Positions 15,602 through 24,782 of a DNA stretch of 41,495 bases are shown here, one piece after another. The stretch lies in contig CADARO010000055.1 in NCBI GenBank assembly GCA_902790345.1, positions 1 to 41,495 of the forward strand, in the 5' to 3' direction. Origin of the DNA: an uncultured Eubacteriales bacterium. Its GTDB lineage: Bacteria > Bacillota > Clostridia > Christensenellales > Aristaeellaceae. Positions within the stretch are counted from its first letter, which is position 1, and each line of letters begins with the position of its first letter. The translations under genes and the position numbers were made by a program. Below the pieces are notes generated by a model. It was not told the DNA's origin. It saw only the letters and a program-made list of their open reading frames with translations, and did no database searches.

Positions 15602-17821
15602 ATGAATATGAAAACGCGTTTCTTCCGCATTCTGGCGCTGGCGCTCGTCCTGGCGCTGCTGCCCGCTGCCGCTCTGGCCGCGGGCGATCGGCTGGTGGCC
15701 CGGCGGGGGCTGGACGGCTTCGACGGGCAGGTGGATTGCCTCTGCGCGGTGGAAGACGTGATCTGGATGTACGGCGACGAAGCTGTCTATGCCTGTGACG
15801 CCGCCTCCGGCGACCTGACGGAATATCCCTTCGCGGCGGAGTGGCTGACCGCCAGGCAGGGCGTCTACGATCCGGAAAAGGGCGCGACCCTCTATCGGAA
15901 CGTGTCCGCCTGGTTCTCCTGGAACGGCGCGGTGTACGCCCTGGTGAGCACCGCGGACGGCGCGGGCGTCATCGACGCCGGGCTGTGTCGCCTGACCATC
16001 GACGAACAGGGCGAGGCGGATTTCCAGCGGGCGGGCGGCGTGGACTGGCAGCCGCTCCTGGACGATGAATACCTCCAGATCGACAGCTGCCATGTGGTGA
16101 ACGACGTGCTGTGCGCCGTTTGCTGGCAGGGCGATCAGCGGCTGTGCTTCATTCCCCTGGACGACCGCCCCGCCACGGTCACGGATATTTTCTGCGAGCA
16201 GCTGTGCCCCTGGGACGACGGCCTGCTGGCGGCGCGCATGGAATGGAGCGACCGGCCGGAATACACCTTCTACAGGGTGGATGTGCCCTCCGGCCGCGCC
16301 GTTGAGCTTCGCCGGTATGAGCCGGAGGAGGGCGAGGTGGAGGCCATCGCGCAGGAACCGGGTGACGGCCGCCTGCTGTGTGTGATGAACGGCTACCTCA
16401 CCGCGCTGGACCTGACCAGGGGCGAGGCGGAGCGCGTCGCGCCGCTCCCCGTGAGCGTGGATCAGCACGGCGGCGCGGGGGCGGTCATGCTCCCCTGCGG
16501 CGCGTTCGCGGCGGGATCATATGAAGGCGTGGCCATCCGGCAGGTCACGAGCCGTCCGGAGGGCGAAGCCATCGAGCTGGTGGTGGGCCAGGATTTCACG
16601 GCCGACGCCCTGGACGAGGCCGCGCTCACCTTCGGCCAGGATCACCCCGGCGTCACCGTGGCCATGGTGGAGGCCAACCGGATCGTGGAGCGGCTGCTCA
16701 GTCACATGGACGACGTGGACATCTTCGTGCTGAACTCCGAATACGGCGACGAGGCGGCGCTGGCCGACATCCTGACGCGCGGCTACGCGCTGGAGCTGGA
16801 CAGCGACATCCTGACCGATTACGTGTCTTCCCTTTATCCTGCCCTGAAAGACGCCTTCATGAAGGACGGTCGGGTGGTGGCCGTGCCCCTGGGGGCGCAG
16901 GCCATGGGCCTGTCCGTCAACACGGCGGCCCTGGAGGCGCTGGGGCTCTCCATGGACGACGTGCCTGCCAACTGGCCGGATTTTCTCGCCTTTATCGACG
17001 GCCTGAAGGGCAACGGCAAGGCGCCGGTGTTGTCGGCCTGGACGGACCTGATCAACGCCCGCCTTCCCCTCCTGCAGCGGCTTCTCAAGGACTACCAGCT
17101 GGAGCTGCGGGCGGGACGGCGGACCAGCTGGGATTCGCCGGAACTGCGCGCCGCGCTCCAGGCGTTCGCGGCAGTGGATTTCGAGGGCCTCCTGGAGGAC
17201 GCCCAGGCCTTTCAGGGCGTGTGGGAGGAAAACGGGCTGGTCAACGGCTACGACAGCGTGGGCGTGAGCGGGATCGTGTTCTCGAATCCCCACGAGGGTA
17301 CGCCGCTGCGCCTGTCCCTCAGCCCGGACACCCCGGCGGTGCTGCCGGTTCAATGCACGGTGGCCATCGTGAATCCGGCCAGCCGGCATCCGGCGGAAGC
17401 CGTCGCGCTGCTGGAGGCGGCCGTGGATCACATTCCCCACGCCGAGCGTGCCATGCTGAGCCCGGATTTCGGCCAGCCGGAGCGGGACGAGGCGGCGTAT
17501 CAGCGGGCCGTCGGGGACGTGGCGCGGCAGATCGAGTCGCTGCGGGCCCGGGCGGAGGCGGGCGACGATGAGGCGGCGGCGCAGCTGGAGCAAACGCTGG
17601 ACTTTCAGACCCGCATGGCGGACTACTACTGGATCATCTCCCCGGATTCCCTGGCCTGGTATCGGGCACACGACGAGCACGTGGCGCTGTCCCTCAGCGG
17701 CGAACTGGAGGAGATCGACGTCTTCGACATCCTCTTCACCGCCGCGAAGGAAGGCTTCGACCCGGACGCCCTTATCGCTACTATCGAGAAAAAGGCCCAG
17801 ATGCGGCGGCTGGAAAAATGA
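15602..17821 (+). CDS. Secreted propeller-like/extracellular solute-binding fusion protein
   Basis: A 739-residue protein with a signal peptide at residues 1-26 (MNMKTRFFRILALALVLALL...ALA). Residues about 30-310 are repeated beta strands with Trp and Asp-Gly turns (VDCLCAVEDVIWMYGDEAVY, NGAVYALVSTADGAG), which look propeller-like. From about 318 the sequence becomes an ABC family-1 solute-binding fold: AIELVVGQDFTADALDEAAL, HPGVTVAMVE, YALELDSDILTDYVSSLYPA, LKDAFMKDGRVVAVPLGAQA, ANWPDFLAFIDGL. There is no lipobox Cys, so it is probably released rather than anchored as usual binding proteins are. No permease or ATPase gene is adjacent. The start is set by GGAGG seven bases upstream and by the signal peptide; the frame is open further up but without a ribosome site. 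Confidence 0.75.
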   Translation: MNMKTRFFRILALALVLALLPAAALAAGDRLVARRGLDGFDGQVDCLCAVEDVIWMYGDEAVYACDAASGDLTEYPFAAEWLTARQGVYDPEKGATLYRNVSAWFSWNGAVYALVSTADGAGVIDAGLCRLTIDEQGEADFQRAGGVDWQPLLDDEYLQIDSCHVVNDVLCAVCWQGDQRLCFIPLDDRPATVTDIFCEQLCPWDDGLLAARMEWSDRPEYTFYRVDVPSGRAVELRRYEPEEGEVEAIAQEPGDGRLLCVMNGYLTALDLTRGEAERVAPLPVSVDQHGGAGAVMLPCGAFAAGSYEGVAIRQVTSRPEGEAIELVVGQDFTADALDEAALTFGQDHPGVTVAMVEANRIVERLLSHMDDVDIFVLNSEYGDEAALADILTRGYALELDSDILTDYVSSLYPALKDAFMKDGRVVAVPLGAQAMGLSVNTAALEALGLSMDDVPANWPDFLAFIDGLKGNGKAPVLSAWTDLINARLPLLQRLLKDYQLELRAGRRTSWDSPELRAALQAFAAVDFEGLLEDAQAFQGVWEENGLVNGYDSVGVSGIVFSNPHEGTPLRLSLSPDTPAVLPVQCTVAIVNPASRHPAEAVALLEAAVDHIPHAERAMLSPDFGQPERDEAAYQRAVGDVARQIESLRARAEAGDDEAAAQLEQTLDFQTRMADYYWIISPDSLAWYRAHDEHVALSLSGELEEIDVFDILFTAAKEGFDPDALIATIEKKAQMRRLEK

Positions 17822-17833
17822 GGCGGTTTTCTG

Positions 17834-17862
17834 TTGCATTTTGCCGGATAATCCCTTATAAT
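17834..17862 (+). promoter_or_regulatory. Promoter of the GH27 gene
   Basis: -35 TTGCAT (17834-17839), 17-bp spacer, consensus -10 TATAAT (17857-17862), 56 bp before the start codon. Confidence 0.8.
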
Positions 17863-17918
17863 GAAGGCGAGTTCGTGAAGGCGAACGCAAAATGAAGCAC
17901 ATCAGGAGGAAAAATCTT

Positions 17919-19015
17919 ATGCTGGCACAGAGACCGCCCATGGGTTGGAACACCTGGAATACCTTCGGCCCCAACATCAACGAGCAGCTGATTCGCGAGA
18001 GCACCGACGCCTTCGTGGATCTGGGCCTGAACAAGGCCGGCTACGAGTACATCGTCATCGACGACTGCTGGAGCGAGTACAACCGCGACCCGGTCACCGA
18101 CCGCATCGTGCCCCATCATGAGAAATTCCCCAACGGCATGAAGGCCGTGGCGGACTACGTCCATTCCAAGGGCCTGAAATTCGGCATGTATTCCTGCGAC
18201 GGCGTGCGCACCTGCGCCGACTATCCGGGCTCCTTCGACCATGAGTTCCTGGACGCTCAGACCTTCGCCGACTTCGGCGTGGACTTCCTGAAGTACGACA
18301 ACTGCTACAAGCCCACCACCTCCGACGGCCCCAACCTGTATCACCGCATGGGCATGGCCCTGCGCGCCACCGGCCGTGAGATCCTGTTCTCCGCCTGCAA
18401 CTGGGGCACGGACGACGTGTGGAGCTGGATCCGCAGCGCCGGCGCCCACATGTACCGCTCCACTGGCGACATCGTGGACACGCCCGAATCCTATCGCAAC
18501 ATCGCCAAGAGCCAGATGGACAAGCTGTGCTACTCCGCGCCCGGCTGCTTCAACGACATCGACATGCTGACCGTGGGCATGTATGGCAGCGGCAACGTGG
18601 GCGGCGACGTGTTCAACCCGGACAAGAAGTCCAACGCCAACACCGAGGCCGACTATCGCAGCCAGTTCGCCCTGTGGTGCATGTATTCCGCGCCGCTGCG
18701 GAAGCCCGCCCGCCGGTGATCGCCAAGGCCGGCTGGTTCGAGGACTGCAAGGTCATGTTCAAGTTCCTGGAGAACGGCGAATACGCGCTGGCCTTCTTCA
18801 ACATGGGCGAGCCGAATCCCCGCCATCCGGAGCGCACCGGCTTCGAGCTCAGCGCCATGTTCACCGACTTCGGCCTCACCGCCAGCTCCGGCTACGGCCT
18901 GCAGCTGACCGACGTGTTCACCGGTGAGGACGTGGGCTGCTACAAGGAATACTTCCGCACCAAGGTGGACTTCCACGACTGCGCCGTGTATCGCGCCAAG
19001 CTGGTGAAGGTATGA
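17919..19015 (+). pseudogene. GH27 alpha-galactosidase, broken by an internal deletion with frameshift
   Basis: The reading frame starts at ATG 17919 (GGAGG nine bases upstream; MLAQRPPMGWNTWNTFGPNI is a classical GH27 start). It carries the nucleophile Asp127 in FLKYDNC and the acid/base Asp184 in RSTGD, then runs to FALWCMYSAPL at 18698. GH27 enzymes continue there with a conserved 'MIG.D.RN....T...L.N...IAINQD' segment. Here that segment is missing, the frame shifts, and a stop occurs at 18717. The C-terminal part resumes in the next frame from 18701 with EARPPVIAKAGWFEDCKVMF and runs to 19015. About 30-35 codons are lost. The first 266 codons may still make a truncated protein, but the barrel lacks its last strands, so it is probably inactive unless this is an assembly error. 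Confidence 0.88.
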
Positions 19016-19200
19016 CCTGCAAAAAGTGCGGCAAGCCCATCTGCCATGACGAGGCGGGCCTCACCTGCAAGCTGATCAACCGCGGCGCCACCGAGTACTT
19101 CTGCTTCGACTGCCTGGGCGACATGTTCCAGGTGAGCCGCGAGAAGCTGGACGAAATGGTGGAGGGTTTCCGGGCCGCGGGGTGCACCCTGTTTCTGTAA
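19012..19200 (+). CDS. Small CxxC zinc-binding protein
   Basis: A 62-residue protein: MTCKKCGKPICHDEAGLTCK ... EYFCFDCLGDMF. Two CxxC knuckles (C3/C6 and C31/C34), with extra Cys and His between them (C11, H12, C19), suggest a bound zinc ion. The C-terminal half has a helix (SREKLDEMVEGFRAAGC). The ATG overlaps the stop of the GH27 C-terminal frame (ATGA), so in the intact operon its translation was coupled to the alpha-galactosidase; the upstream frameshift may now lower it. I know no function; small proteins of this kind are common and unnamed in Clostridia. A strong terminator follows. Confidence 0.75.
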   Translation: MTCKKCGKPICHDEAGLTCKLINRGATEYFCFDCLGDMFQVSREKLDEMVEGFRAAGCTLFL

Positions 19201-19207
19201 GCCATGA

Positions 19208-19243
19208 CCGCCGGCGCTCCGCGCGGAGCGCCGGCGGCCTTTT
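19208..19243 (+). terminator. Terminator after the GH27-zinc protein operon
   Basis: A perfect 30-bp palindrome (arms CCGCCGGCGCTCCGC and its complement) followed by CCTTTT. Very stable stem, short T-run. Confidence 0.8.
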
Positions 19244-19276
19244 CGACCCGACTGAGTTTCACGGAAAGGACGAACC

Positions 19277-20143
19277 ATGAGCGAGTATCGCGATCTTTCC
19301 GCGGGCCTGGCCGCCCGCATGGCCCTGGAGAAATACGGCTTCCGTTTCTCCCATTCGCTGGGGCAGAACTTCATCCTGGACGACGGCCTGGTGAGCCGCA
19401 TCGTGGACGCGGCCCAGGTGTGGCCGGGGGAGCGGGTGCTGGAAATCGGCCCGGGGGCGGGGGTCATGACCCGATGCCTGGCGGAGCGGGGCGCCCGCGT
19501 CACCGCCGTGGAGGTGGACAGGAGCCTGGAGCCGGTGCTGGCCGCGGTGCTGGACGGCTTCGACGTGCGCTTCGTCTTCGAGGACATATTGAAGCTGGAC
19601 CTGGCCGCGCTGATGGGGGAGGAGCCCTTCACGGTAGTGGCCAACCTGCCCTATTACATCACGGCGGACGTGGTGCTGCGGCTGCTGACCGGACCGAAAA
19701 AGCCGGAGAGGATCACCATCATGGTGCAGAAGGAGGCGGCCGAGCGCATGATGGCCCGGCCGAACACGAAGACCTGGTGCGCCCTGGCGGCCACGGCCCA
19801 GTATTTCGGCCAGATCGAGCCCCTTCTGGAGCTGCCGCCCTCCGCCTTCACCCCACCGCCCCACGTGGACAGCGTGCTGCTGGGCATTCGCCTGTACGAC
19901 GAGAAGCCTTGCGCCGCGAAGGACGAGGCGCTGCTCCTCAGGGTGATCGCGGCGGCCTTCGCCATGCGCCGAAAGACCCTGGCCAACAACCTGACCGCCG
20001 CGTTTTCCGTGAATCGTGAGACGGCGCTTCAATGGATCGCCCGGCTGGGCCTGGACGAGCGGGTCCGGGGCGAGGCGCTGAGCATGGAGGAGCTGTGCCG
20101 GCTGAGCGACGTCATCGGCGAGGCAAGGGCGGAAAAAGCATAA
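19277..20143 (+). CDS. rsmA: 16S rRNA (adenine(1518)-N6/adenine(1519)-N6)-dimethyltransferase
   Basis: A 288-residue KsgA/RsmA enzyme that dimethylates two adenines in the 3' hairpin of 16S rRNA during small-subunit assembly. Seen are FSHSLGQNFILDD (N-terminal, about 25-36), SAM-binding VLEIGPGAGVMT (54-65), VEVDRSLEPVL (acidic loop), FEDILKLDL and catalytic NLPYYITAD (123-131), then PSAFTPPPHVDSVLL. The length is normal. The start has GAAAGGA ten bases upstream of ATG. Related ErmC-type resistance methylases are less likely because of the full C-terminal helical domain and the SLGQNF motif. It has its own transcript end at 20151. Confidence 0.97.
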   Translation: MSEYRDLSAGLAARMALEKYGFRFSHSLGQNFILDDGLVSRIVDAAQVWPGERVLEIGPGAGVMTRCLAERGARVTAVEVDRSLEPVLAAVLDGFDVRFVFEDILKLDLAALMGEEPFTVVANLPYYITADVVLRLLTGPKKPERITIMVQKEAAERMMARPNTKTWCALAATAQYFGQIEPLLELPPSAFTPPPHVDSVLLGIRLYDEKPCAAKDEALLLRVIAAAFAMRRKTLANNLTAAFSVNRETALQWIARLGLDERVRGEALSMEELCRLSDVIGEARAEKA

Positions 20144-20150
20144 AGAGAAG

Positions 20151-20189
20151 GGCGCGTCCTGCAAAGAAGGCGGACGCGCCGGTTTTATT
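20151..20189 (+). terminator. Terminator between rsmA and the converging importer operon
   Basis: GGCGCGTCC (20151-20159) pairs with GGACGCGCC (20172-20180), followed by GGTTTTATT. On the minus strand the stem is followed by CTTCTCTTTA, a weaker tail, so it may serve both sides. Confidence 0.8.
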
Positions 20190-20202
20190 ATATAGGAAGA
20201 AA

Positions 20203-20945
<743 letters not shown>

Positions 20946-20949
<4 letters not shown>

Positions 20950-21620
20950 TTGACCGTTCCTCCATAGCTTGCCAGCTTCTTCTCGCCCTTCCGCTGCAGC
21001 CAGGTGAGCAGCGTGCAGAACGCCAGATAGATCAGCGCCACCTCGCTGTACAGCCCCAGCGACTCGTACACCCGCCCATTGATGACCTGGGCCTGGCGGA
21101 ACATCTCCATCACGGTGATGGTGGCCGCCATGCTGGTGCCCTTGAGCATGGAGATCAGCGAGTTGGACAGGGCGGGGAACGCCGTGCGGAAGGCCTGGGG
21201 CAGCACCACGTGGATCATGATCTGCAGGTAGTTGAGGCGCACGCAGTAGCCCGCCTCCACCTGCCCGGTGGACACGCTCTCCAGCGCGCCGCGCATGGTC
21301 TCGGCCATGTAAGCGCCTTCGTTGAAGCCGAACACCAGCACGGCGGACATGTAGGCGTCCAGCTTGATGCCGGCGCTGGGCAGGCCGTAGAACACCAGAT
21401 ACAGCTGAACCAGCAGCGGCGTGCCGCGCACGATCCAGATGTAGAAGCGGCAGATCTGCCGGAGCACCTTCACGTCGGCGTATTGGATCAGCGCTACGAT
21501 CACGGCGATGACCAACGCCAGGATGAAGGACACGGCCGTCAGCGGCAGCGTGACCTTGACGCCGTATTCCAGCAGCCTCGGGAAGGATTCCAGCAGGATA
21601 TTCCACAAACGTTCATTCAT
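20946..21620 (-). CDS. Amino-acid ABC transporter permease (HisM/GlnP family)
   Basis: A 224-residue permease with a typical start (MNERLWNILLESFPRLLEYG), about five membrane spans and the conserved IVRGTPLLVQLYLVFYGLP segment. The EAA-type loop reads VSTGQVEAGYCVRL...IHVVLPQAFRTAFPALSN; the first positions of the EAA motif (usually EAA.SLG) are altered, but the PQA.R...P part is intact. It would dimerise and work with the adjacent ATPase. Both ends overlap neighbours by four bases (ATGA), showing tight translational coupling. Confidence 0.94.
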
Positions 21621-23023
21621 GCGAGATTGTCATCCTTTACACAGGTTTCTTCCATCAGCCGCAGCAGCACGCGCACGCCCTGCAGCCAGGCCCGGATGGA
21701 TATGCGCTCGTTGGTGCCGTGCACGCCCTCGGCGGACACGTCTTCCTCCTCCAGGAAGGGGCCGAAGCGCATCACGCGGCGGCTCAGGGGCTCGTATTGC
21801 CGGGCGTCGGTGGCCCCCTTGTTCTGGGCCGGAATGAACACCAGCCGGTCGAAGTAGTGCTCCAGCACGCCCTTCAGCGCCCTGAAGCCGTAGGATTCGA
21901 TTTCCGACGGCACGGAGGCGGCGATCTGCTGCGCCCAGTCCAGTTCCACGTCCTCGCCCACCAGGGCGCGGCAGTGCCCGATCAGCTTATCCGGCGGATC
22001 GGCGGGGATCATGCGGAAGTTGATGATGGCCTCCATGTCCTGGGGCATCACGTTGCCCGCCGGCGCGCCGCCGGAGATCATGGTGGGGGCGGCGGTGGTC
22101 TTCACCAGGTGGTAGAGGCTCTCCCGCTTCGTGAACCAGTCGAGGATCTCCGCCTCGTGGGCGTCGGGGTCCTTCGCCCAGGTCTTCATGGGCTCCTCGG
22201 TCATCAGCGGCGCCAGCTCCTTCAGGCTGTAGCGCACCGATTCGGACAGCCGGGCCGGGGGCATGTTTTCGATGATGGCAGCGATGGCCTGGCTGAGCCG
22301 GCCCAGTGAGGTGCCGTGGAAGGGGTTGGAGCTGTGTCCGCCCTTCGATTTGACCCGCAGCCGCAGGTCGCCGTAGCCCTTTTCATACATCCCGATGGAG
22401 CAGGTGTATTCCCCCGGCGCGCCCCAGTCGGCGGCGTCGGTCACGTCGCCCGCGCCCTCGTCCAGCACGAAGGCCAGCCGCGCGCCCCGCTCCCGCAGCG
22501 CTTTCACGATGGCCATGGCCCCATGGGAGACGGTCTCCTCGTCCTCGCCGAAGGCCAGGTACACCGTGCGCCGGAAGGCCGCGCCGTGAGACAGCAGGTA
22601 CTCCGCGCTCTCCAGCTCGCCCACCAGCATCTGCTTGATGTCCATGGCGCCCCGGCCCCAGATGTAGCCCTCGCTCACGTCGCCGGAGAAGGGATCGTGT
22701 GTCCAGTTGCCCTCCGTGCCGGGCACGATGGGCACCACGTCCTGATGGGCCATGAACAGCGCCGGCGGCAAAGCGGGATCGCTGCCCGGCAGGGTGATGA
22801 GCAGGCTGTGGCCGATGACCTCCCATTCGCCCCGGGCCGCCACATGGGGATAGCTGTCCCTGAGGTAGGCCTGCATGCGCTGGAAGGCGGTGTAGTCCAC
22901 GCGGGCGGTGTCCACATAGCTGACGGTGGGGAAGGTGAGCGCGCCGGAGAGGCGCTTTACCGCCGCCTCGGCGGGGAAATCCGGATAGTCGGTTTCGTTG
23001 CGGAAAAGGTCTGCGTTTTTCAT
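21617..23023 (-). CDS. M20 family metallopeptidase (CPS1/PepV-like)
   Basis: A 468-residue di-zinc peptidase. Metal and catalytic motifs are FMAHQDVVP, WGRGAMDIK and the general-base GEDEETVSHG; the dimerisation lid begins KSKGGHSSNPFHGTSLG. The closest pattern is the carboxypeptidase-S / Gly-X carboxypeptidase group (HQDVVPV, W.HDPFSG). There is no signal peptide, so it works inside the cell. It is encoded between the binding protein and the permease of an ABC importer and overlaps the permease start, so the importer probably takes up dipeptides or N-acylated amino acids that this enzyme hydrolyses. That link is inference. Confidence 0.92.
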   Translation of the reverse strand: MKNADLFRNETDYPDFPAEAAVKRLSGALTFPTVSYVDTARVDYTAFQRMQAYLRDSYPHVAARGEWEVIGHSLLITLPGSDPALPPALFMAHQDVVPIVPGTEGNWTHDPFSGDVSEGYIWGRGAMDIKQMLVGELESAEYLLSHGAAFRRTVYLAFGEDEETVSHGAMAIVKALRERGARLAFVLDEGAGDVTDAADWGAPGEYTCSIGMYEKGYGDLRLRVKSKGGHSSNPFHGTSLGRLSQAIAAIIENMPPARLSESVRYSLKELAPLMTEEPMKTWAKDPDAHEAEILDWFTKRESLYHLVKTTAAPTMISGGAPAGNVMPQDMEAIINFRMIPADPPDKLIGHCRALVGEDVELDWAQQIAASVPSEIESYGFRALKGVLEHYFDRLVFIPAQNKGATDARQYEPLSRRVMRFGPFLEEEDVSAEGVHGTNERISIRAWLQGVRVLLRLMEETCVKDDNLA

Positions 23024-23039
23024 CTTTACACCATCAAAG

Positions 23040-23067
23040 CCACAGGGGCGTTTTGCGGCCCCTGTGG
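23040..23067 (-). terminator. Intercistronic hairpin after the binding-protein gene
   Basis: CCACAGGGGC and GCCCCTGTGG form a 10-bp stem with an 8-nt loop, with no real T-run. Hairpins here often protect the binding-protein message or reduce read-through, giving more binding protein than transporter. Confidence 0.6.
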
Positions 23068-23092
23068 CGTCGTTTGGTTGTCGCCTTGCGGT

Positions 23093-23899
23093 TTATTCGG
23101 CGGCGGCTTCGATTTCATCGTCGGCCTTGGTCAGATCCAGGCCGAAGTACTTGAGGGAGATTTCGGCCAGGGTGCCGTCTTCGCGGGCCGCCTGCAGGAT
23201 GTCGTTGATGGCGGCCACCAGGGTGTCGGTCTCCTCAGCCTTGCGCACCGGATAGGCCACCGGGTCACCGGCCATGATCTGCACGATCTTGATCTTGGCG
23301 TCCGGATGCTGGGTCAGGTAGTCCTCAACGGACACCTGGGCGTTGATGGTGGCGTCCACGCGGCCCTGCTCCAGCAGCGCCATGGTCTCGCCCAGGGTGG
23401 ACACGTAGGTCACCGTGGCGCCGTTCTCCTCGGCGATCTGGGCGTAGGTGGAGGAGGGGGAGTTGGCGGTGGTGCGGCCCTTCAGGTCCTCAACGGTCTT
23501 GATGTCCTCGTTGTCCGCGGCCACAACCAGCACCTTGTGAGTGTAGACGTAGGGGGTGGAGAAGGAGTACTTCTCCGCGCGGGTCTCGGTGTAGCCCACG
23601 CCGTTGCAGGCGATGTCAAAGCGGCCGGAATCCACGCCGGCGAGGATGGAATCCCAGTCGGTCTCCTGGAACTCAGGCTCGACACCCAGGCCGTGGGCGA
23701 TCAGCGTGCCGATTTCCACATCCAGGCCCACCAGGTTGTCGTTCTCGTCGTGATAGGTCCAGGGGGACCAGTTGCCTTCCGTGGCGATGATGATGGTGCC
23801 CCGGGCCTGAATCTCGGAAAGGAGATCGCCCTCGGCGAAGGCGGTGGCCGTCAGCATCAGGGCGATGAGCAGGATGACGATGTTTCGGACGGTTTTCAT
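23093..23899 (-). CDS. Amino-acid ABC transporter substrate-binding protein
   Basis: A 268-residue SBP_bac_3 protein. The signal peptide is MKTVRNIVILLIALMLTATA (cleavage near AFA-EG) with no lipobox Cys, unusual for a monoderm where such proteins are mostly lipoproteins. Family features are GTIIIATEGNWSPWTYHDEN, LVGLDVEIG, WDSILAGVDSGRFDIACNGV and YTETRAEKYSFSTPY. Start 23899 has GGGAGG eight bases upstream. As first gene of the operon it is separated from the rest by a hairpin, which should raise its level. The ligand is probably a polar amino acid or dipeptide. Confidence 0.93.
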   Translation of the reverse strand: MKTVRNIVILLIALMLTATAFAEGDLLSEIQARGTIIIATEGNWSPWTYHDENDNLVGLDVEIGTLIAHGLGVEPEFQETDWDSILAGVDSGRFDIACNGVGYTETRAEKYSFSTPYVYTHKVLVVAADNEDIKTVEDLKGRTTANSPSSTYAQIAEENGATVTYVSTLGETMALLEQGRVDATINAQVSVEDYLTQHPDAKIKIVQIMAGDPVAYPVRKAEETDTLVAAINDILQAAREDGTLAEISLKYFGLDLTKADDEIEAAAE

Positions 23900-23989
23900 G
23901 TTTCGAGCCTCCCTTAATATGTAGTATTTTTGTGCCCCGGTGGCCGCCGCCGGTCTGGCGACGCGGCCGCGCACTCCGAGGATGGTATC

Positions 23990-24018
23990 AGCCTATCATA
24001 ATTTCCGGTGAAAGTCAA
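23990..24018 (-). promoter_or_regulatory. Putative promoter of the amino-acid importer operon
   Basis: On the minus strand, -35 TTGACT (24018-24013), 17-bp spacer, -10 TAGGCT (23995-23990). The -10 is weak, so confidence is moderate. Confidence 0.45.
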
Positions 24019-24096
24019 TGGCGTGAAATGGACAGACTTGGTTAATGATGTATAGAGTTTCTGCGCGTGATTTTGTGTGTTTTTCCGGTTTATAGA

Positions 24097-24125
24097 TTTA
24101 CAGCAAAACGATTTATTGATATAAT
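24097..24125 (+). promoter_or_regulatory. Promoter of the nitroreductase gene
   Basis: -35 TTTACA (24097-24102), 17-bp spacer, consensus -10 TATAAT (24120-24125), 39 bp before the start codon. Confidence 0.85.
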
Positions 24126-24130
24126 CAATA
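24114..24130 (+). promoter_or_regulatory. Palindromic operator candidate over the -10 box
   Basis: TATTGAT-ATA-ATCAATA is a perfect 7+3+7 inverted repeat that contains the -10 hexamer. A repressor bound here would block the nitroreductase promoter. No regulator gene is adjacent. Confidence 0.55.
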
Positions 24131-24164
24131 CCGGCATCAAAACGACGAGGAGGAAGCGCAAAAA

Positions 24165-24758
24165 ATGGACGCCATGGAAGCCATCATGACCCGCCGGAGC
24201 ACCAGAAAAATGAAGCCCGACCCGCTGCCGAGGCAGCTGATCGAGCGGGTGATCGAGGCCGGCCGCGCCGCCCCCAGCGGCGGCAACAGCCAGACCACGC
24301 GGTTTATCGTGATTCAGCGCGGGGAGATTCTGGCGGCGCTGGCCGCGCTGGTGGAGCGGGCCTTTGCCCAAATGGAGATCGGGCCGGACACGTACCGGTC
24401 GCTGAAAAACGCCGTCATGGCCTCGAAGAAGGGCGGCTACGTGTTTCACTACAACGCGCCGGTGCTCATCGTGACTGCCAACAAGGCGGCCTACGGCAAC
24501 GCCCTGGCGGACAGCGCCTGCGCCCTGGAGAACATGATGATCGCCGCCAACGCGCTGGACCTGGGCAGCTGCTGGATCAACCAGCCCCACTGGCTCACCG
24601 ACGACCCCGGGGTGCGCGGCTGCCTGGAGGGCATCGGCCTGGAAAAGGACGAGACCGTCACCGGCGGCCTGATCCTGGGCTGGCCCGACACGGAAAACGG
24701 CCTGCCCAATCGCCAGCCCCTGCCCCGCACCGGCAATCCGGTTGTGTGGGTGGACTAG
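24165..24758 (+). CDS. Nitroreductase family protein (FMN-dependent oxidoreductase)
   Basis: A 197-residue nitroreductase. MEAIMTRRSTRKMKPDPLPR has the FMN-phosphate-binding RRS.R, and AGRAAPSGGNSQTTRFIVIQ is the second FMN loop. The late part DLGSCWINQP and GLILGWPD is also typical. Such enzymes reduce nitro groups, quinones or flavins with NAD(P)H. GGAGG lies nine bases before ATG 24165 and a strong promoter lies upstream. It is a single-gene unit followed by an inverted-repeat element. Confidence 0.95.
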   Translation: MDAMEAIMTRRSTRKMKPDPLPRQLIERVIEAGRAAPSGGNSQTTRFIVIQRGEILAALAALVERAFAQMEIGPDTYRSLKNAVMASKKGGYVFHYNAPVLIVTANKAAYGNALADSACALENMMIAANALDLGSCWINQPHWLTDDPGVRGCLEGIGLEKDETVTGGLILGWPDTENGLPNRQPLPRTGNPVVWVD

Positions 24759-24782
24759 CGGATCAATAATCAATGCGGGTAA

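Noticed and set aside
19253..19268. GTTTCACGGAAA, partial resemblance to parS
   Set aside because: Only about 11 of 16 positions agree with TGTTTCACGTGAAACA and the second half-site is poor; it is also the leader of rsmA.
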